64,000 nucleotides of DNA, taken from contig NZ_JMQI01000027.1 in the NCBI RefSeq assembly GCF_000695625.1, positions 124,001 through 188,000 on the forward strand, in the 5' to 3' direction. This DNA comes from Amycolatopsis rifamycinica. Lineage in GTDB: Bacteria > Actinomycetota > Actinomycetes > Mycobacteriales > Pseudonocardiaceae. The translations under genes and the position numbers were made by a program. Shown here one piece after another: positions 8,972 to 17,007 of this stretch (within the stretch, counting starts at the first letter, position 1; every line of letters begins with the position of its first letter). Under the pieces are notes generated by a model. It was given only the letters and a program-made list of their open reading frames with translations, ran no database searches and was not told where the DNA came from.

Positions 8972-10357
8972 TTACAGCCGTGCCCTGGGCGTCAGGTCCG
9001 CGTCGAAGTCCGGGAAGCCGACCGGAGCCGAGCGAAGGGCCAACGACGAAACCGGTGGCAGGCCGGCCCAGCGCCGGATCGTCGCCGTCGCCGTGGCCGC
9101 GTCGGACGGGGCGAGCTGGGCGATCTTCGCTCCGTGGTTGCCGCCCTCGACGTAGTAGCGGTACGCATCGCGGCTTCCGGGGCCGAGTTCGAACGGCTCC
9201 GCGCCCCACGGGTCGTTCGACCCGTACACGAACAGCAGCCGCGTGCCGCGGGACTTCACCCAGAAGTCGATGTCGGGCATCGCCAGGTAGTCGAAGCGCG
9301 GCAGGCGGATCGACGACGGCACGAACGTCTTCGGCTGGTCGGCGCCCGGGTAGCGCAGCAGGTCGCGGAGGTAGCCGTCGTACGCCTCGGGCGAGCCCAG
9401 CTGCACCGCCGCCTGGTAGTAGTACGGGATGTACGGGGCCAGGTCCTGGTCGGAGTACGTGTTGAGGCTCTCCACCTTCTCGTACCAGGCGTAGACGTCC
9501 GCCGCGGGCGCGCCGGGCGGCGGCACCGTCGCGCAGTCCGCCTGCTTCTGGTACTGCCAGAACGCGAAGTACGAGTCGATCACCGAAATCTCGAGGGACT
9601 TGTCGGCCGATCCGACGATCGAGAACGTCAGCCCGCGCCGCGCCGCGTCCGCCGCGGCGATCGCGCCCAGCTCGTCACGCCGCTTCAGCGCGTCGCGCTG
9701 GATCGCCTTCAAGGCGGCGCGGCACGCCGGGTCGTCGCCCACCCGGGAAAGGAACCGGTTGTAGACGTCGACCGGGTCGATGACGTCGTTGGGCGCGACG
9801 TACGGGATCGTCGCGTCGACGTCATCGGGGAAGAAGCGCCGGAAGTACGTCGCGGTCATGCCGCCCTTGCTGCCGCCCGTGGCCAGCCACTTGCCCGGGT
9901 AGATCGCCTTGAACGCCCGCACCGCGCGGTGCTCGTCCGCGGCCGCCTGCCAGATCGTCAGCTGCTTCGCCCAGTTCTCCGGCTCCGGCCGGGACGGCGT
10001 GAAGTAGCGGTACTCCATCGACAGCTGGTTGCCGTCGACGATCTGGGTCGGCTCCGAGCGGTTCGGCGAGCCGCTGACGTTGTAGCCGCTCGTGAAGGCG
10101 ACCGTCGGGGCGGCGAAGTCGCGGTGCAGCAGGGTGAACCGCTGCTGGAAGGTGCCCGCGTCCGGGTGCCGGTGGTCGGCAGGCTGGGTGTAGGTCAGCT
10201 TGAAGAACCGGAACCCGGCCGGCGCCGCGTCCTCGGAAACGATCGTCAGTCCCGGGATCCGCTGCAGCTGCGCCTTGATGTCGGGCGCCGCGGCGGCCGC
10301 CGGGGCCAGGCCGGCCATGGCCAGCAGGACCGCACCGGCGGTGAAAAGTCTGCGCAT
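8972..10357 (-). CDS. Secreted S37-family serine aminopeptidase (tripeptidyl type)
   Basis: A 461-residue exported alpha/beta-hydrolase of MEROPS family S37 (PS-10-like), the Streptomyces secreted tripeptidyl aminopeptidases. A signal peptide covers residues 1-23 (MRRLFTAGAVLLAMAGLAPAAAAA). The nucleophile elbow TGGSKGGMTATYFRRFFPDDVD places Ser at residue 163. The Asp lies in LLFVYGSNDPWGAEPF and the His in VEGGNHGAKI. The segment YRYFTPSRPEPENWAKQLTIWQAAADEHR before the elbow is also family-typical. The ATG at 10357 is preceded by GGGAGGG. It probably trims peptides from extracellular protein breakdown. Confidence 0.9.
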   Translation of the reverse strand: MRRLFTAGAVLLAMAGLAPAAAAAPDIKAQLQRIPGLTIVSEDAAPAGFRFFKLTYTQPADHRHPDAGTFQQRFTLLHRDFAAPTVAFTSGYNVSGSPNRSEPTQIVDGNQLSMEYRYFTPSRPEPENWAKQLTIWQAAADEHRAVRAFKAIYPGKWLATGGSKGGMTATYFRRFFPDDVDATIPYVAPNDVIDPVDVYNRFLSRVGDDPACRAALKAIQRDALKRRDELGAIAAADAARRGLTFSIVGSADKSLEISVIDSYFAFWQYQKQADCATVPPPGAPAADVYAWYEKVESLNTYSDQDLAPYIPYYYQAAVQLGSPEAYDGYLRDLLRYPGADQPKTFVPSSIRLPRFDYLAMPDIDFWVKSRGTRLLFVYGSNDPWGAEPFELGPGSRDAYRYYVEGGNHGAKIAQLAPSDAATATATIRRWAGLPPVSSLALRSAPVGFPDFDADLTPRARL

Positions 10358-10599
10358 CGAGCACCCTCCCGGTTCACCGAACCGCACGAACTGGCACCGA
10401 ACCCTCGGTGGGACCCTCACAGAACGAGCGGTGGCCGGCAATCGGCTGTCCGGGCGCAGAATCGGTCAGAATCCGACTTTCGGCGGGTGGCGCCGCGTCC
10501 TCCGGCGTGCGCACCCGCGGGCATCATGCGAGTTGTCCGGGTGATCGGCGCCACGTTACGGTCCGAATCCAGACACCGTCATCGAGCGAGGGGTCCGCC

Positions 10600-11103
10600 A
10601 TGAAGGTTTCCGACTGCCCGACCACCGACGTCGAGGTCCACATCGACGCGCCACCGGCCGAGGTCTGGTCCTGGCTGCTGGACGTCGACCTGCCGGCCCG
10701 GTTCTCCACCGAGTTCCAGGGCGGCGGCTGGGTCGAGGGCGCCGAGCCCGGTCTGGGCGCGCGGTTCCGCGGCCGCAACTCCCACCCGGTCGCCGGGGAG
10801 TGGGAGACGGTCTCGACCGTCACCGGCTACGAGCCCGAGCGGCTGTTCGCCTGGGCCGTGATGGACGTGACGAACCCGGCCGCGTCGTGGCGCTTCGAGC
10901 TCGTTCCGGACGGCGACGGCACCATCCTGCGCCAGTGGGCCCAGATCGGTCCCGGCCCGTCCAACCTGACGACGATCATCGGCTCGATGCCCGAGCACGA
11001 GGAAGAAATCGTCGCGATGCGGCTCGGCGAGCTGCAGGCCAACATGCAGAAGACGGTCGACGGCATCAAGGCGCTCGCGGAGAGCGGCGTGCCCACCGCC
11101 TAG
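10600..11103 (+). CDS. SRPBCC family protein
   Basis: A 167-residue START/Bet v1-like protein of the polyketide cyclase/dehydrase group. The domain fills the protein: VEVHIDAPPAEVWSWLLDVDLPARFSTEFQGG at the start, then FRGRNSH, WETVSTVTGYEPERLFAWAV, WRFELVPDGDGTILRQWAQIG and a long C-terminal helix. The fold binds hydrophobic ligands in a helix-grip pocket; no ligand can be named. GAGGGG precedes the ATG at 10600. Its stop codon overlaps that of the convergent enoyl-CoA hydratase gene by 4 bp. Confidence 0.85.
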   Translation: MKVSDCPTTDVEVHIDAPPAEVWSWLLDVDLPARFSTEFQGGGWVEGAEPGLGARFRGRNSHPVAGEWETVSTVTGYEPERLFAWAVMDVTNPAASWRFELVPDGDGTILRQWAQIGPGPSNLTTIIGSMPEHEEEIVAMRLGELQANMQKTVDGIKALAESGVPTA

Positions 11104-11840
11104 CGGAGCACCCGGTCCACATAGGACTTGACGGCGGCGAGCGCCTCGGCGGACCGCCACATCCGCTCCACCCGCGGGTCGTCCGCGTGGCGGTATTCGG
11201 CGATCCGCTCGTGGAACGGCTGCCGGATCTGGGCCTTGGTGTGGGCGAACGGCTCGGCGGGCAACTCGCCGAGCCGGGCCGCCACGGCGACCGCGCGGTC
11301 GAGCACCTCGTCCGGCGGTGCCTGCTCGTCGGCCAGCCCGCGGGCCAGGGCTTCCTCGCCGCCCCAGGTTTCACCCGCGTAGGCGAGCAACGGCAGCCGG
11401 GGCGTCCCGTAGGCGCAGCGCAGGATCTCCAGCGCGGCCAACGGGAACGGCAACCCGACCAGCAGCTCGGTCACCCCGATCCGGCCGGCTCCCAGCACGC
11501 GGTGGTCGCAGGCCGCGGCGAGCACCGCACCGCCGGCGACGGCGTGCCCGTTCAGGGCGGCGACCACCGGGCGCGGGCTGCCGAACACCGCCAGCAGCGC
11601 GTCGGACAGCAGCGGCAGGAACTCCGCCACGTACGGCGCCCCGCCCTCGTCGAGCCGCTTGAGGTCGACGCCCGCGCAGAAGACGCCGCCCGTCCCGGTG
11701 AGCACGACGGCGCGGGCCTCCTCGGCCTGCTCGAGCCGGAGCACCAGGTCCCGGCACGACTCGGTGTCGAGGGTGTTGCCCCCGCCGTGGTCGATCCGGA
11801 GCACGGCGACGTCGCGGTGGCTGTCCAGGGTGATCGGCAC
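11100..11840 (-). CDS. Enoyl-CoA hydratase/isomerase family protein
   Basis: A 246-residue crotonase-fold enzyme. Seen are VAVLRIDHGGGNTLD, the first oxyanion strand VVLTGTGGVFCAGVDLKRL, and VVAALNGHAVAGGAVLAAACDHRVLG for the second oxyanion contact. The position of the first catalytic Glu of true hydratases is replaced within VAGGAVLA, and the second region reads IGVTELLVGLPFP, with Glu retained one turn off. Enoyl-CoA isomerase or another crotonase reaction is as likely as hydration. It converges on the SRPBCC gene and lies downstream of the ABC permease on the same strand with a 66-bp gap. The start at 11840 is GTG. Confidence 0.85.
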   Translation of the reverse strand: MPITLDSHRDVAVLRIDHGGGNTLDTESCRDLVLRLEQAEEARAVVLTGTGGVFCAGVDLKRLDEGGAPYVAEFLPLLSDALLAVFGSPRPVVAALNGHAVAGGAVLAAACDHRVLGAGRIGVTELLVGLPFPLAALEILRCAYGTPRLPLLAYAGETWGGEEALARGLADEQAPPDEVLDRAVAVAARLGELPAEPFAHTKAQIRQPFHERIAEYRHADDPRVERMWRSAEALAAVKSYVDRVLR

Positions 11841-11906
11841 GGCCCGACCGTACCGCGGCGCGGCGGGCCGGTCAGGTCCCGCCGCTCGACCGGACGACGC
11901 CGAGCC

Positions 11907-12830
11907 TCAGCTGGTGATGTCCTTCTTGGCGAACCGGCGCCCGGCGTAGAGGAAGAACACCGTGCCGTAGATCGCCGCCGACAGCATGCCGCTCGCCAGG
12001 TTGGTCCAGTCGACGTCGGTCGAGATCAGGTCCATCCAGGAGAACGCGTAGTGCGTCGGCAGGTAGTTGCGCAGCCCCTCCAGCGCGGTGATCTGGTCGA
12101 GGATCTGGGACAGGATCGCCACCAGCACCGCGCCGCCGACCGCGCCGAGCGGGGCGTCGGTCGACACGCTCAGCGCCAGCGCCAGCCCGGCCACCCAGGC
12201 CAGCTGCAGGATGATGTACACAGTGGACAGCCCGATGGCGAGCAGGCTGTCGCCGAAGGACACCGCGTCGCCGGTCGGGCTGATCGCGGCACCCGCGCCG
12301 TACCAGAGCACCCCGACGCCGAGCGAGACCAGCGGCAGCAGCACCAGCGCGAACGCCGACAGCAGCCCGGACACGATCGCCTTCTGCCGCAGCACCCGCT
12401 GCCGCGGCACCGGCACGGCCAGCAGGTACTTCAGGCTCGACCACGACGCCTCGCTGGCGATGGTGTCGCCGAAGAACAGCGCGACGACCATCGGCAGCAG
12501 GAACGTTCCCGACACGAACAGCGCCAGCACGACGAAGTTCGGCGCGGACGCCGTGGCCAGGTCGACGAACCCGCCGCTGCGCCGGTTCGGGCTCGACTGC
12601 CCGAGCTGGAACGCGATCACCAGGATGAACGGCAGCAGCGCGACGAACCCGAGCAGGAACTGCGTGCGCCGCCGCCTGAGCTGGCGGCGCAGCTCGACGC
12701 CGAGCCGCAGCGTCCGCCGGGCGCTGTAGCCCTCGACCGCGCCGTCCGGCCCGACGCCGGCGTGCTCCTGCGACGCGAGGTCGCTCAGCTCGTCGAGCGC
12801 GTGCGGATCGGTGTGCACACCCTCACTCAC
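11907..12830 (-). CDS. ABC transporter permease, ABC-2 type
   Basis: A 307-residue membrane protein with an N-terminal cytosolic stretch of about 45 residues and six predicted hydrophobic segments, beginning FLLGFVALLPFILVIAFQLG and ending GTVFFLYAGRRFAKKD. The segment GDTIASEASWSSLKYLLAVPVPRQRVLRQKAI is typical of ABC-2 permeases that pair with drug or Na+ export ATPases. Its GTG start overlaps the stop of the upstream hydrolase-ATPase fusion by 4 bp, so translation is coupled and the two proteins should form one transporter. The exported substrate cannot be told from sequence. Confidence 0.9.
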   Translation of the reverse strand: MSEGVHTDPHALDELSDLASQEHAGVGPDGAVEGYSARRTLRLGVELRRQLRRRRTQFLLGFVALLPFILVIAFQLGQSSPNRRSGGFVDLATASAPNFVVLALFVSGTFLLPMVVALFFGDTIASEASWSSLKYLLAVPVPRQRVLRQKAIVSGLLSAFALVLLPLVSLGVGVLWYGAGAAISPTGDAVSFGDSLLAIGLSTVYIILQLAWVAGLALALSVSTDAPLGAVGGAVLVAILSQILDQITALEGLRNYLPTHYAFSWMDLISTDVDWTNLASGMLSAAIYGTVFFLYAGRRFAKKDITS

Positions 12831-15700
12831 GATTCTTCTCCGACCAGTTGCAGGAACGCGTCTTCCAGCCGGCGCCGCGGCCCGGCCTGCTCCACCGCGA
12901 CCCCGGCGCGGACCAGGGCGGCCACGCCTTCGGCCCGCGGCAGTTCGCCGAGGTTGGCGTGCACGAGCTCGCCCTCGACGTCGACGTCGGTGACGCCGCT
13001 GAGCGCCTTGAGCGCCGCCGCGGCCGCGGCCGGGTCGTCGACCCGGAACGTCGCCTCGCCGCCGGCCGCGGCCAGCTCGCCGACCTCGCCCGAGGCCACC
13101 AGCGAGCCGCGGTGCATGACCACGACGTGCGTGCAGGTCTGCTCGACCTCGGCCAGCAGGTGGCTGGAGACCACCACGGTGCGGCCGGTCGCGGCGTACC
13201 GCTTCAGCACCTCGCGCATCTGGTGGATCTGGGGCGGGTCGAGCCCGTTGGTCGGTTCGTCGAGCACCATGAGCTCCGGCAGGCCGAGCATCGCCTGGGC
13301 GATCGCGAGCCGCTGCCGCATGCCCTGGCTGTAGGTCCGCACGCGGCGTTCGACGGCCGAGCCGAGCCCGGCGATCTCCAGCGCCTCCGCGAAGTGGGCC
13401 TTCTCGGCCGGGCGTCCGGTCGAAGCCCAGTACAGCTCGAGGTTCGCCCGGCCGGACAGGTGCGGCAGGAAGCCCGAGCCCTCGACGAACGAGCCGATGC
13501 GCGAGAGCACCGGCGCGCCCGGGGCGATCTTGTGCCCGAACACGCGGATGTGTCCCGCGGTCGGCGTGATGAGCCCCATCAGCATCCGCAGGGTGGTCGT
13601 CTTGCCCGCGCCGTTCGGCCCGAGCAGGCCGAGCACCTGGCCCGGCTCGACGCGGAAGGACAGATCCTGCACCGCGACGAACCCGCCCGCGTACTGCTTG
13701 CGCAGCCCCTCGATGACCAGCGGCGTCGTGGCGAGCGCGGGATCGACGTCGGTGGCGCGGCGGCGGCGCAGGGCCGCGAACAGCACCGCGGCGAGCCCGA
13801 TCGCCAGCGTGACGCCGATGCCCACGAGCTGCCCGACCGGGGCGGGCGAGCCGACCGACTTGCCCGGCACGACCGGCACGGCCAGCGCGGTGCCGCCGGC
13901 GCCGGCCAGCTCGATCCGGAACACCGCGGGCGCGACCGGCGCGGCGTACCCCTGGTCGGTGGTGCCGACCACCAGCCGCAGCGAGTGCCCGCCCTCGATC
14001 GGCCGGACGATGCCCGGCAGCGTCACGGTGACCTCGACCGGGGTGCCGTCGGCGGGCAGCCCGCTCACCCGGAACGGCGCGATGGCGTTGGCCGGCAGCA
14101 CGCGCGAGCCGTCCTGTCCCACGTCGTAGAGCTTCGCGAAGAGCACCGCGTCCGGCTGGGGGTGCGCCGGATCCGCGGCGACCCGCAGCCGCACGGTGGA
14201 CGAGCCGCTGACGACGACCTGGCTGTCGACCGGCGCCGTGGTGAACTGCGCGGCCTGGCCGGGCGGGTCGTTGCTGAACAGCGCACCGAGCCGGGACGTG
14301 CTGCTCGCGACGCCGTTGAGCCCGGGGATCCCGCTCACCGCCGCGGGATTCGCCCCGGCCGGGCGCACCACCGGCTGTGCCGGCCCGGTCAGCGCCAGCA
14401 GCCGCCGTTCGGTGGCCGGGCCGGTCAGCCCGGGGTAGGCGGCGGCGTTGACCGTGCGGACCGACGGCGTTCCGTTGGCGCGCAACGTCCCCTGGACGTC
14501 GTAGCTGAAGCCGGTGCCCGGGTCGCCGCCGTCCAGCGCCGTCTTCAGGAAGTCGGCGATCTTGGCGCGCAGCTGCGGGCCGGGCTTGCCGCCGTCGTGG
14601 CCGCCGGTGTACCAGATCGTCTTGACTTCGCCGCCCGCCGCGGTGATCTGCCGGGCGGTCGCGTCGGACTGGTCGAGGCCGAACAGCGTGTCGCTCTCGC
14701 CCTGCACCAGCAGCGTCGGCACGGTGATCTTGCCCGTCACGGACGCGGGGGAGACGCGGCGCAGCAGGTCGACGCTCGCCTGGCTCGCCTGCCCGGTCGT
14801 GCCGAGCTCCGTGTAGGCGCGGCAGACCGCGGCCGTGAACCGGCCGCAGGGATCGGCCGGCCCGCCGCGCGGCCCGCTTCCGCCGGGCGCCCCGGCGGGC
14901 ACGGCCGCCGCCGCGGCGGCGGTTCCGGCGGCGCCGGTGGATCCGGTGTCGGTCTCTTGCCCGGCCTCGGGCGCCTCGGCGGACGGCGAGCCGCTCGCCG
15001 CGGCGCCCGAACCGGCCGAGAAGAAGATGCCGGCCCAGCTCTTCTTGAAGACGCCGCCGGTGGCGAAGGCGCCGGCCGCCGGGGTGCCCGGGGTGGCCGA
15101 CGCGGGGGTCGCCGCGTTCGGGATCAGGCCCTGGGCGAGGTCGTTGTAGGTGATCACCGGCGCGATCGCGTCGACGCGCTTGTCCGTGCCGGCCAGCAGC
15201 AGCGACAGCGCGCCGCCGTAGGAAGCCCCGGTGACGGCGACCTTCGGGTCGCCGCCGGCGTCGAGGGTGACCTGGTGCTGCGCGACGAGCCGGTCGATCA
15301 GGCGGCTCGCGTCGGCGACCTCGCCGTCCGGGTCGTTGAGCCCGATCTTGCCGGTGCTCCTGCCGAAGCCGCGCGCGGACCACGTCATCACGACGAAGCC
15401 CTTCCGCGCGAGCTCGCGGGCGTCGTCGGCGACGCTGTTCTTGTCCCCGCCGAAGCCGTGCGCGAGCAGCACCGCGGGGGCGGGCACGGTGGCGGGGAGG
15501 TAGGTGGTCGTGTCGATCTTGACCTGCTCGGCCGAGCCGGGGGCGGCGGGCAGGTCGAGCAGCGCGTCCTGGGTGGGCACGGCGGGCGGGGCCGTGTCGC
15601 GCGTCGCCCAGAGGACGGTCGCGGCGGCCAGCACCGCCACGACGGCGCCGAGCGCGGTGAGCCGGGCTCGTCGGGTGCGCGGGAGCGGGAGTCGGGGCAC
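12827..15700 (-). CDS. Secreted-type alpha/beta hydrolase fused to ABC ATPase
   Basis: A 957-residue two-enzyme fusion. After an N-terminal membrane anchor (LTALGAVVAVLAAATVLW), residues 50-400 form a CocE/PepX-like alpha/beta hydrolase: LLAHGFGGDKNSVADDA, WSARGFGRSTG, nucleophile VTGASYGGALSLLLAG, and LLVQGESDTLFGLDQ with Asp, then YTGGHDGGKP with His. A jelly-roll region follows (VSGSSTVRLRVAADP, ISLRLVVGT-like strands), then one TM helix (LVGIGVTLAIGLAAVLFAAL). Residues about 655-957 are an ABC ATPase: Walker A GPNGAGKTTTLRML, signature YSQGMRQRLAIAQAM, Walker B LMVLDEPTNGLDPP. The hydrolase would face outward and the ATPase inward. It is coupled to the permease gene. An Ala/Gly/Pro-rich insert of about 70 residues interrupts the hydrolase. 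The GTG at 15700 lacks a clear SD. Confidence 0.88.
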   Translation of the reverse strand: MPRLPLPRTRRARLTALGAVVAVLAAATVLWATRDTAPPAVPTQDALLDLPAAPGSAEQVKIDTTTYLPATVPAPAVLLAHGFGGDKNSVADDARELARKGFVVMTWSARGFGRSTGKIGLNDPDGEVADASRLIDRLVAQHQVTLDAGGDPKVAVTGASYGGALSLLLAGTDKRVDAIAPVITYNDLAQGLIPNAATPASATPGTPAAGAFATGGVFKKSWAGIFFSAGSGAAASGSPSAEAPEAGQETDTGSTGAAGTAAAAAAVPAGAPGGSGPRGGPADPCGRFTAAVCRAYTELGTTGQASQASVDLLRRVSPASVTGKITVPTLLVQGESDTLFGLDQSDATARQITAAGGEVKTIWYTGGHDGGKPGPQLRAKIADFLKTALDGGDPGTGFSYDVQGTLRANGTPSVRTVNAAAYPGLTGPATERRLLALTGPAQPVVRPAGANPAAVSGIPGLNGVASSTSRLGALFSNDPPGQAAQFTTAPVDSQVVVSGSSTVRLRVAADPAHPQPDAVLFAKLYDVGQDGSRVLPANAIAPFRVSGLPADGTPVEVTVTLPGIVRPIEGGHSLRLVVGTTDQGYAAPVAPAVFRIELAGAGGTALAVPVVPGKSVGSPAPVGQLVGIGVTLAIGLAAVLFAALRRRRATDVDPALATTPLVIEGLRKQYAGGFVAVQDLSFRVEPGQVLGLLGPNGAGKTTTLRMLMGLITPTAGHIRVFGHKIAPGAPVLSRIGSFVEGSGFLPHLSGRANLELYWASTGRPAEKAHFAEALEIAGLGSAVERRVRTYSQGMRQRLAIAQAMLGLPELMVLDEPTNGLDPPQIHQMREVLKRYAATGRTVVVSSHLLAEVEQTCTHVVVMHRGSLVASGEVGELAAAGGEATFRVDDPAAAAAALKALSGVTDVDVEGELVHANLGELPRAEGVAALVRAGVAVEQAGPRRRLEDAFLQLVGEES

Positions 15701-15862
15701 GACGTGACCGTAGGTGAACTTTCCTGAGAGTGTGCTCCGCGGCTCACAGTGATCACACGTTCGCGGACCACCTGGTGGACCGAAGTGACCGGAATTACAC
15801 GACCAACCCGGTGACGTGCGCGATTCCGGCTGGCGCTCGGGCGGGGGGAACCGGCAAACTGG

Positions 15863-15968
15863 ACCGGCTGTGAGGGGAGTATTCCTTCGCGGCGGTGTCG
15901 TCAGCACGGTGGCCCTGCGCCCCCGGCACCGTCGGCCGGTGGTTCCACCGGCGGAAGAGACCTCCGGT
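15863..15968 (+). ncRNA. yybP-ykoY (manganese) riboswitch upstream of terC
   Basis: The leader of the TerC gene carries the hallmarks of the yybP-ykoY Mn2+ riboswitch: GGGGAGTA at 15874-15881, CGTCA at 15899-15903, a GC-rich hairpin in the middle and AGAGACCT at 15956-15963. The P1 arms ACCGG (15863-15867) and AGG pair with CCT and CCGGT (15961-15968). Known yybP-ykoY RNAs control terC and mntP-type genes. The 3' P1 strand CCTCCGG (15961-15967) is perfectly complementary to CCGGAGG (15989-15995), which holds the ribosome site of terC. Mn2+ binding that stabilises P1 would free the SD, so this looks like a translational ON switch. Confidence 0.82.
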
Positions 15969-16005
15969 TAGTTGCTGCTGCGCGCTATCCGGAGGTTTTG
16001 GTTTC

Positions 16006-16968
16006 ATGACTGTCCCCCTGTGGCTGTGGATCGCCACGATCGGTGGCCTGCTCGCGCTGATCGCGCTGGACCTGGTCATCGTCGATCGCAAGCCGCACGA
16101 AGTGACCACGGGGGAAGCGGCTCGCTGGGTCATCTTCTACGTCTCGTGCGCGATCGTCTTCGGCATCGGCGTGTGGATCTTCGCCGGGCACGACCCGGGC
16201 GTCGAGTTCTTCACCGGGTACATCACCGAGTACTCGCTGAGCGTCGACAACCTGTTCATCTTCATGATCATCATGGGCTCGTTCAAGGTGCCCGCCATCC
16301 ACCAGCACCGCGTGCTGCTGGTCGGGATACTGCTCGCGCTCGCCATGCGGAGCGTCTTCATCGCCATCGGCGCCGCGCTGATCGCCCAGTTCGTCTGGGT
16401 GTTCTTCCTCTTCGGCGCGATCCTGATCTGGACCGCGATCAGCATGCTGCGCGGCAAGGGCGAAGACGAGGAGTACCACGAGAACGCCGTCACCCGGCAG
16501 GTCCGCCGGTTCGCCCCGGTGACCGACGACTACCACGGCCACCACTACACGGTGAAGATCAACGGCAAGCGGATGATCACCCCGATGCTGCTGGTCATCG
16601 TGGCCATCGGCTCGGCGGACCTGCTGTTCGCCGTCGACTCGATCCCGGCGATCTTCGGCATCACGCAGGAGGCGTTCCTCGTCTTCACCGCCAACGCCTT
16701 CGCGCTGATGGGCCTGCGGCAGCTGTACTTCCTGCTCGGTGGCCTGGTGACCAAGCTCGTCTACCTCAGTTACGGCCTCGCGGTCATCCTCGCCTTCATC
16801 GGCGCGAAGCTGTTCCTGCACGCCCTGCACGAGTACCACGTCGTGCCGGACTGGCTGGACATCAACAACTGGGTCTCCCTCGGCGTGATCGTCGTCGTGC
16901 TGACGATCACCACGGTGACCAGCCTGGCGAAGGCCCGGCGCGACGAGCGCAAGCAGGTCACCGCGTAA
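16006..16968 (+). CDS. TerC family integral membrane protein
   Basis: A 320-residue polytopic membrane protein of the TerC family. About eight hydrophobic segments are visible. Key motifs are FFTGYITEYSLSVDNLFIF near residue 70 and SADLLFAVDSIPAIFGIT near residue 205; each holds an acidic residue set in the membrane, as expected for metal-ion handling. TerC proteins have been linked to tellurite resistance and, more recently, to Mn2+ export or loading of secreted metalloproteins. The riboswitch in its leader supports a manganese role. The ATG at 16006 has GGAGG 10 bp upstream. It is divergent from the ABC fusion gene. Confidence 0.92.
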   Translation: MTVPLWLWIATIGGLLALIALDLVIVDRKPHEVTTGEAARWVIFYVSCAIVFGIGVWIFAGHDPGVEFFTGYITEYSLSVDNLFIFMIIMGSFKVPAIHQHRVLLVGILLALAMRSVFIAIGAALIAQFVWVFFLFGAILIWTAISMLRGKGEDEEYHENAVTRQVRRFAPVTDDYHGHHYTVKINGKRMITPMLLVIVAIGSADLLFAVDSIPAIFGITQEAFLVFTANAFALMGLRQLYFLLGGLVTKLVYLSYGLAVILAFIGAKLFLHALHEYHVVPDWLDINNWVSLGVIVVVLTITTVTSLAKARRDERKQVTA

Positions 16969-16972
16969 CTCG

Positions 16973-17001
16973 TTCGCATCGCTAAGGATTTCGGGTACGG
17001 T
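16973..17001 (+). promoter_or_regulatory. Promoter of the S9 peptidase gene (leaderless)
   Basis: TTCGCA (16973-16978) and TACGGT (16996-17001) are separated by 17 bp. The -10 box ends 6 bp before the GTG at 17008, so the mRNA would begin at the start codon. Confidence 0.5.
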
Positions 17002-17007
17002 CGGGGC

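Noticed and set aside
11907..15383. A single 1158-codon frame that would join the permease to a long N-terminal part
   Set aside because: Only the last 307 residues look like a protein; the upstream part is out-of-frame translation of the hydrolase-ATPase fusion.
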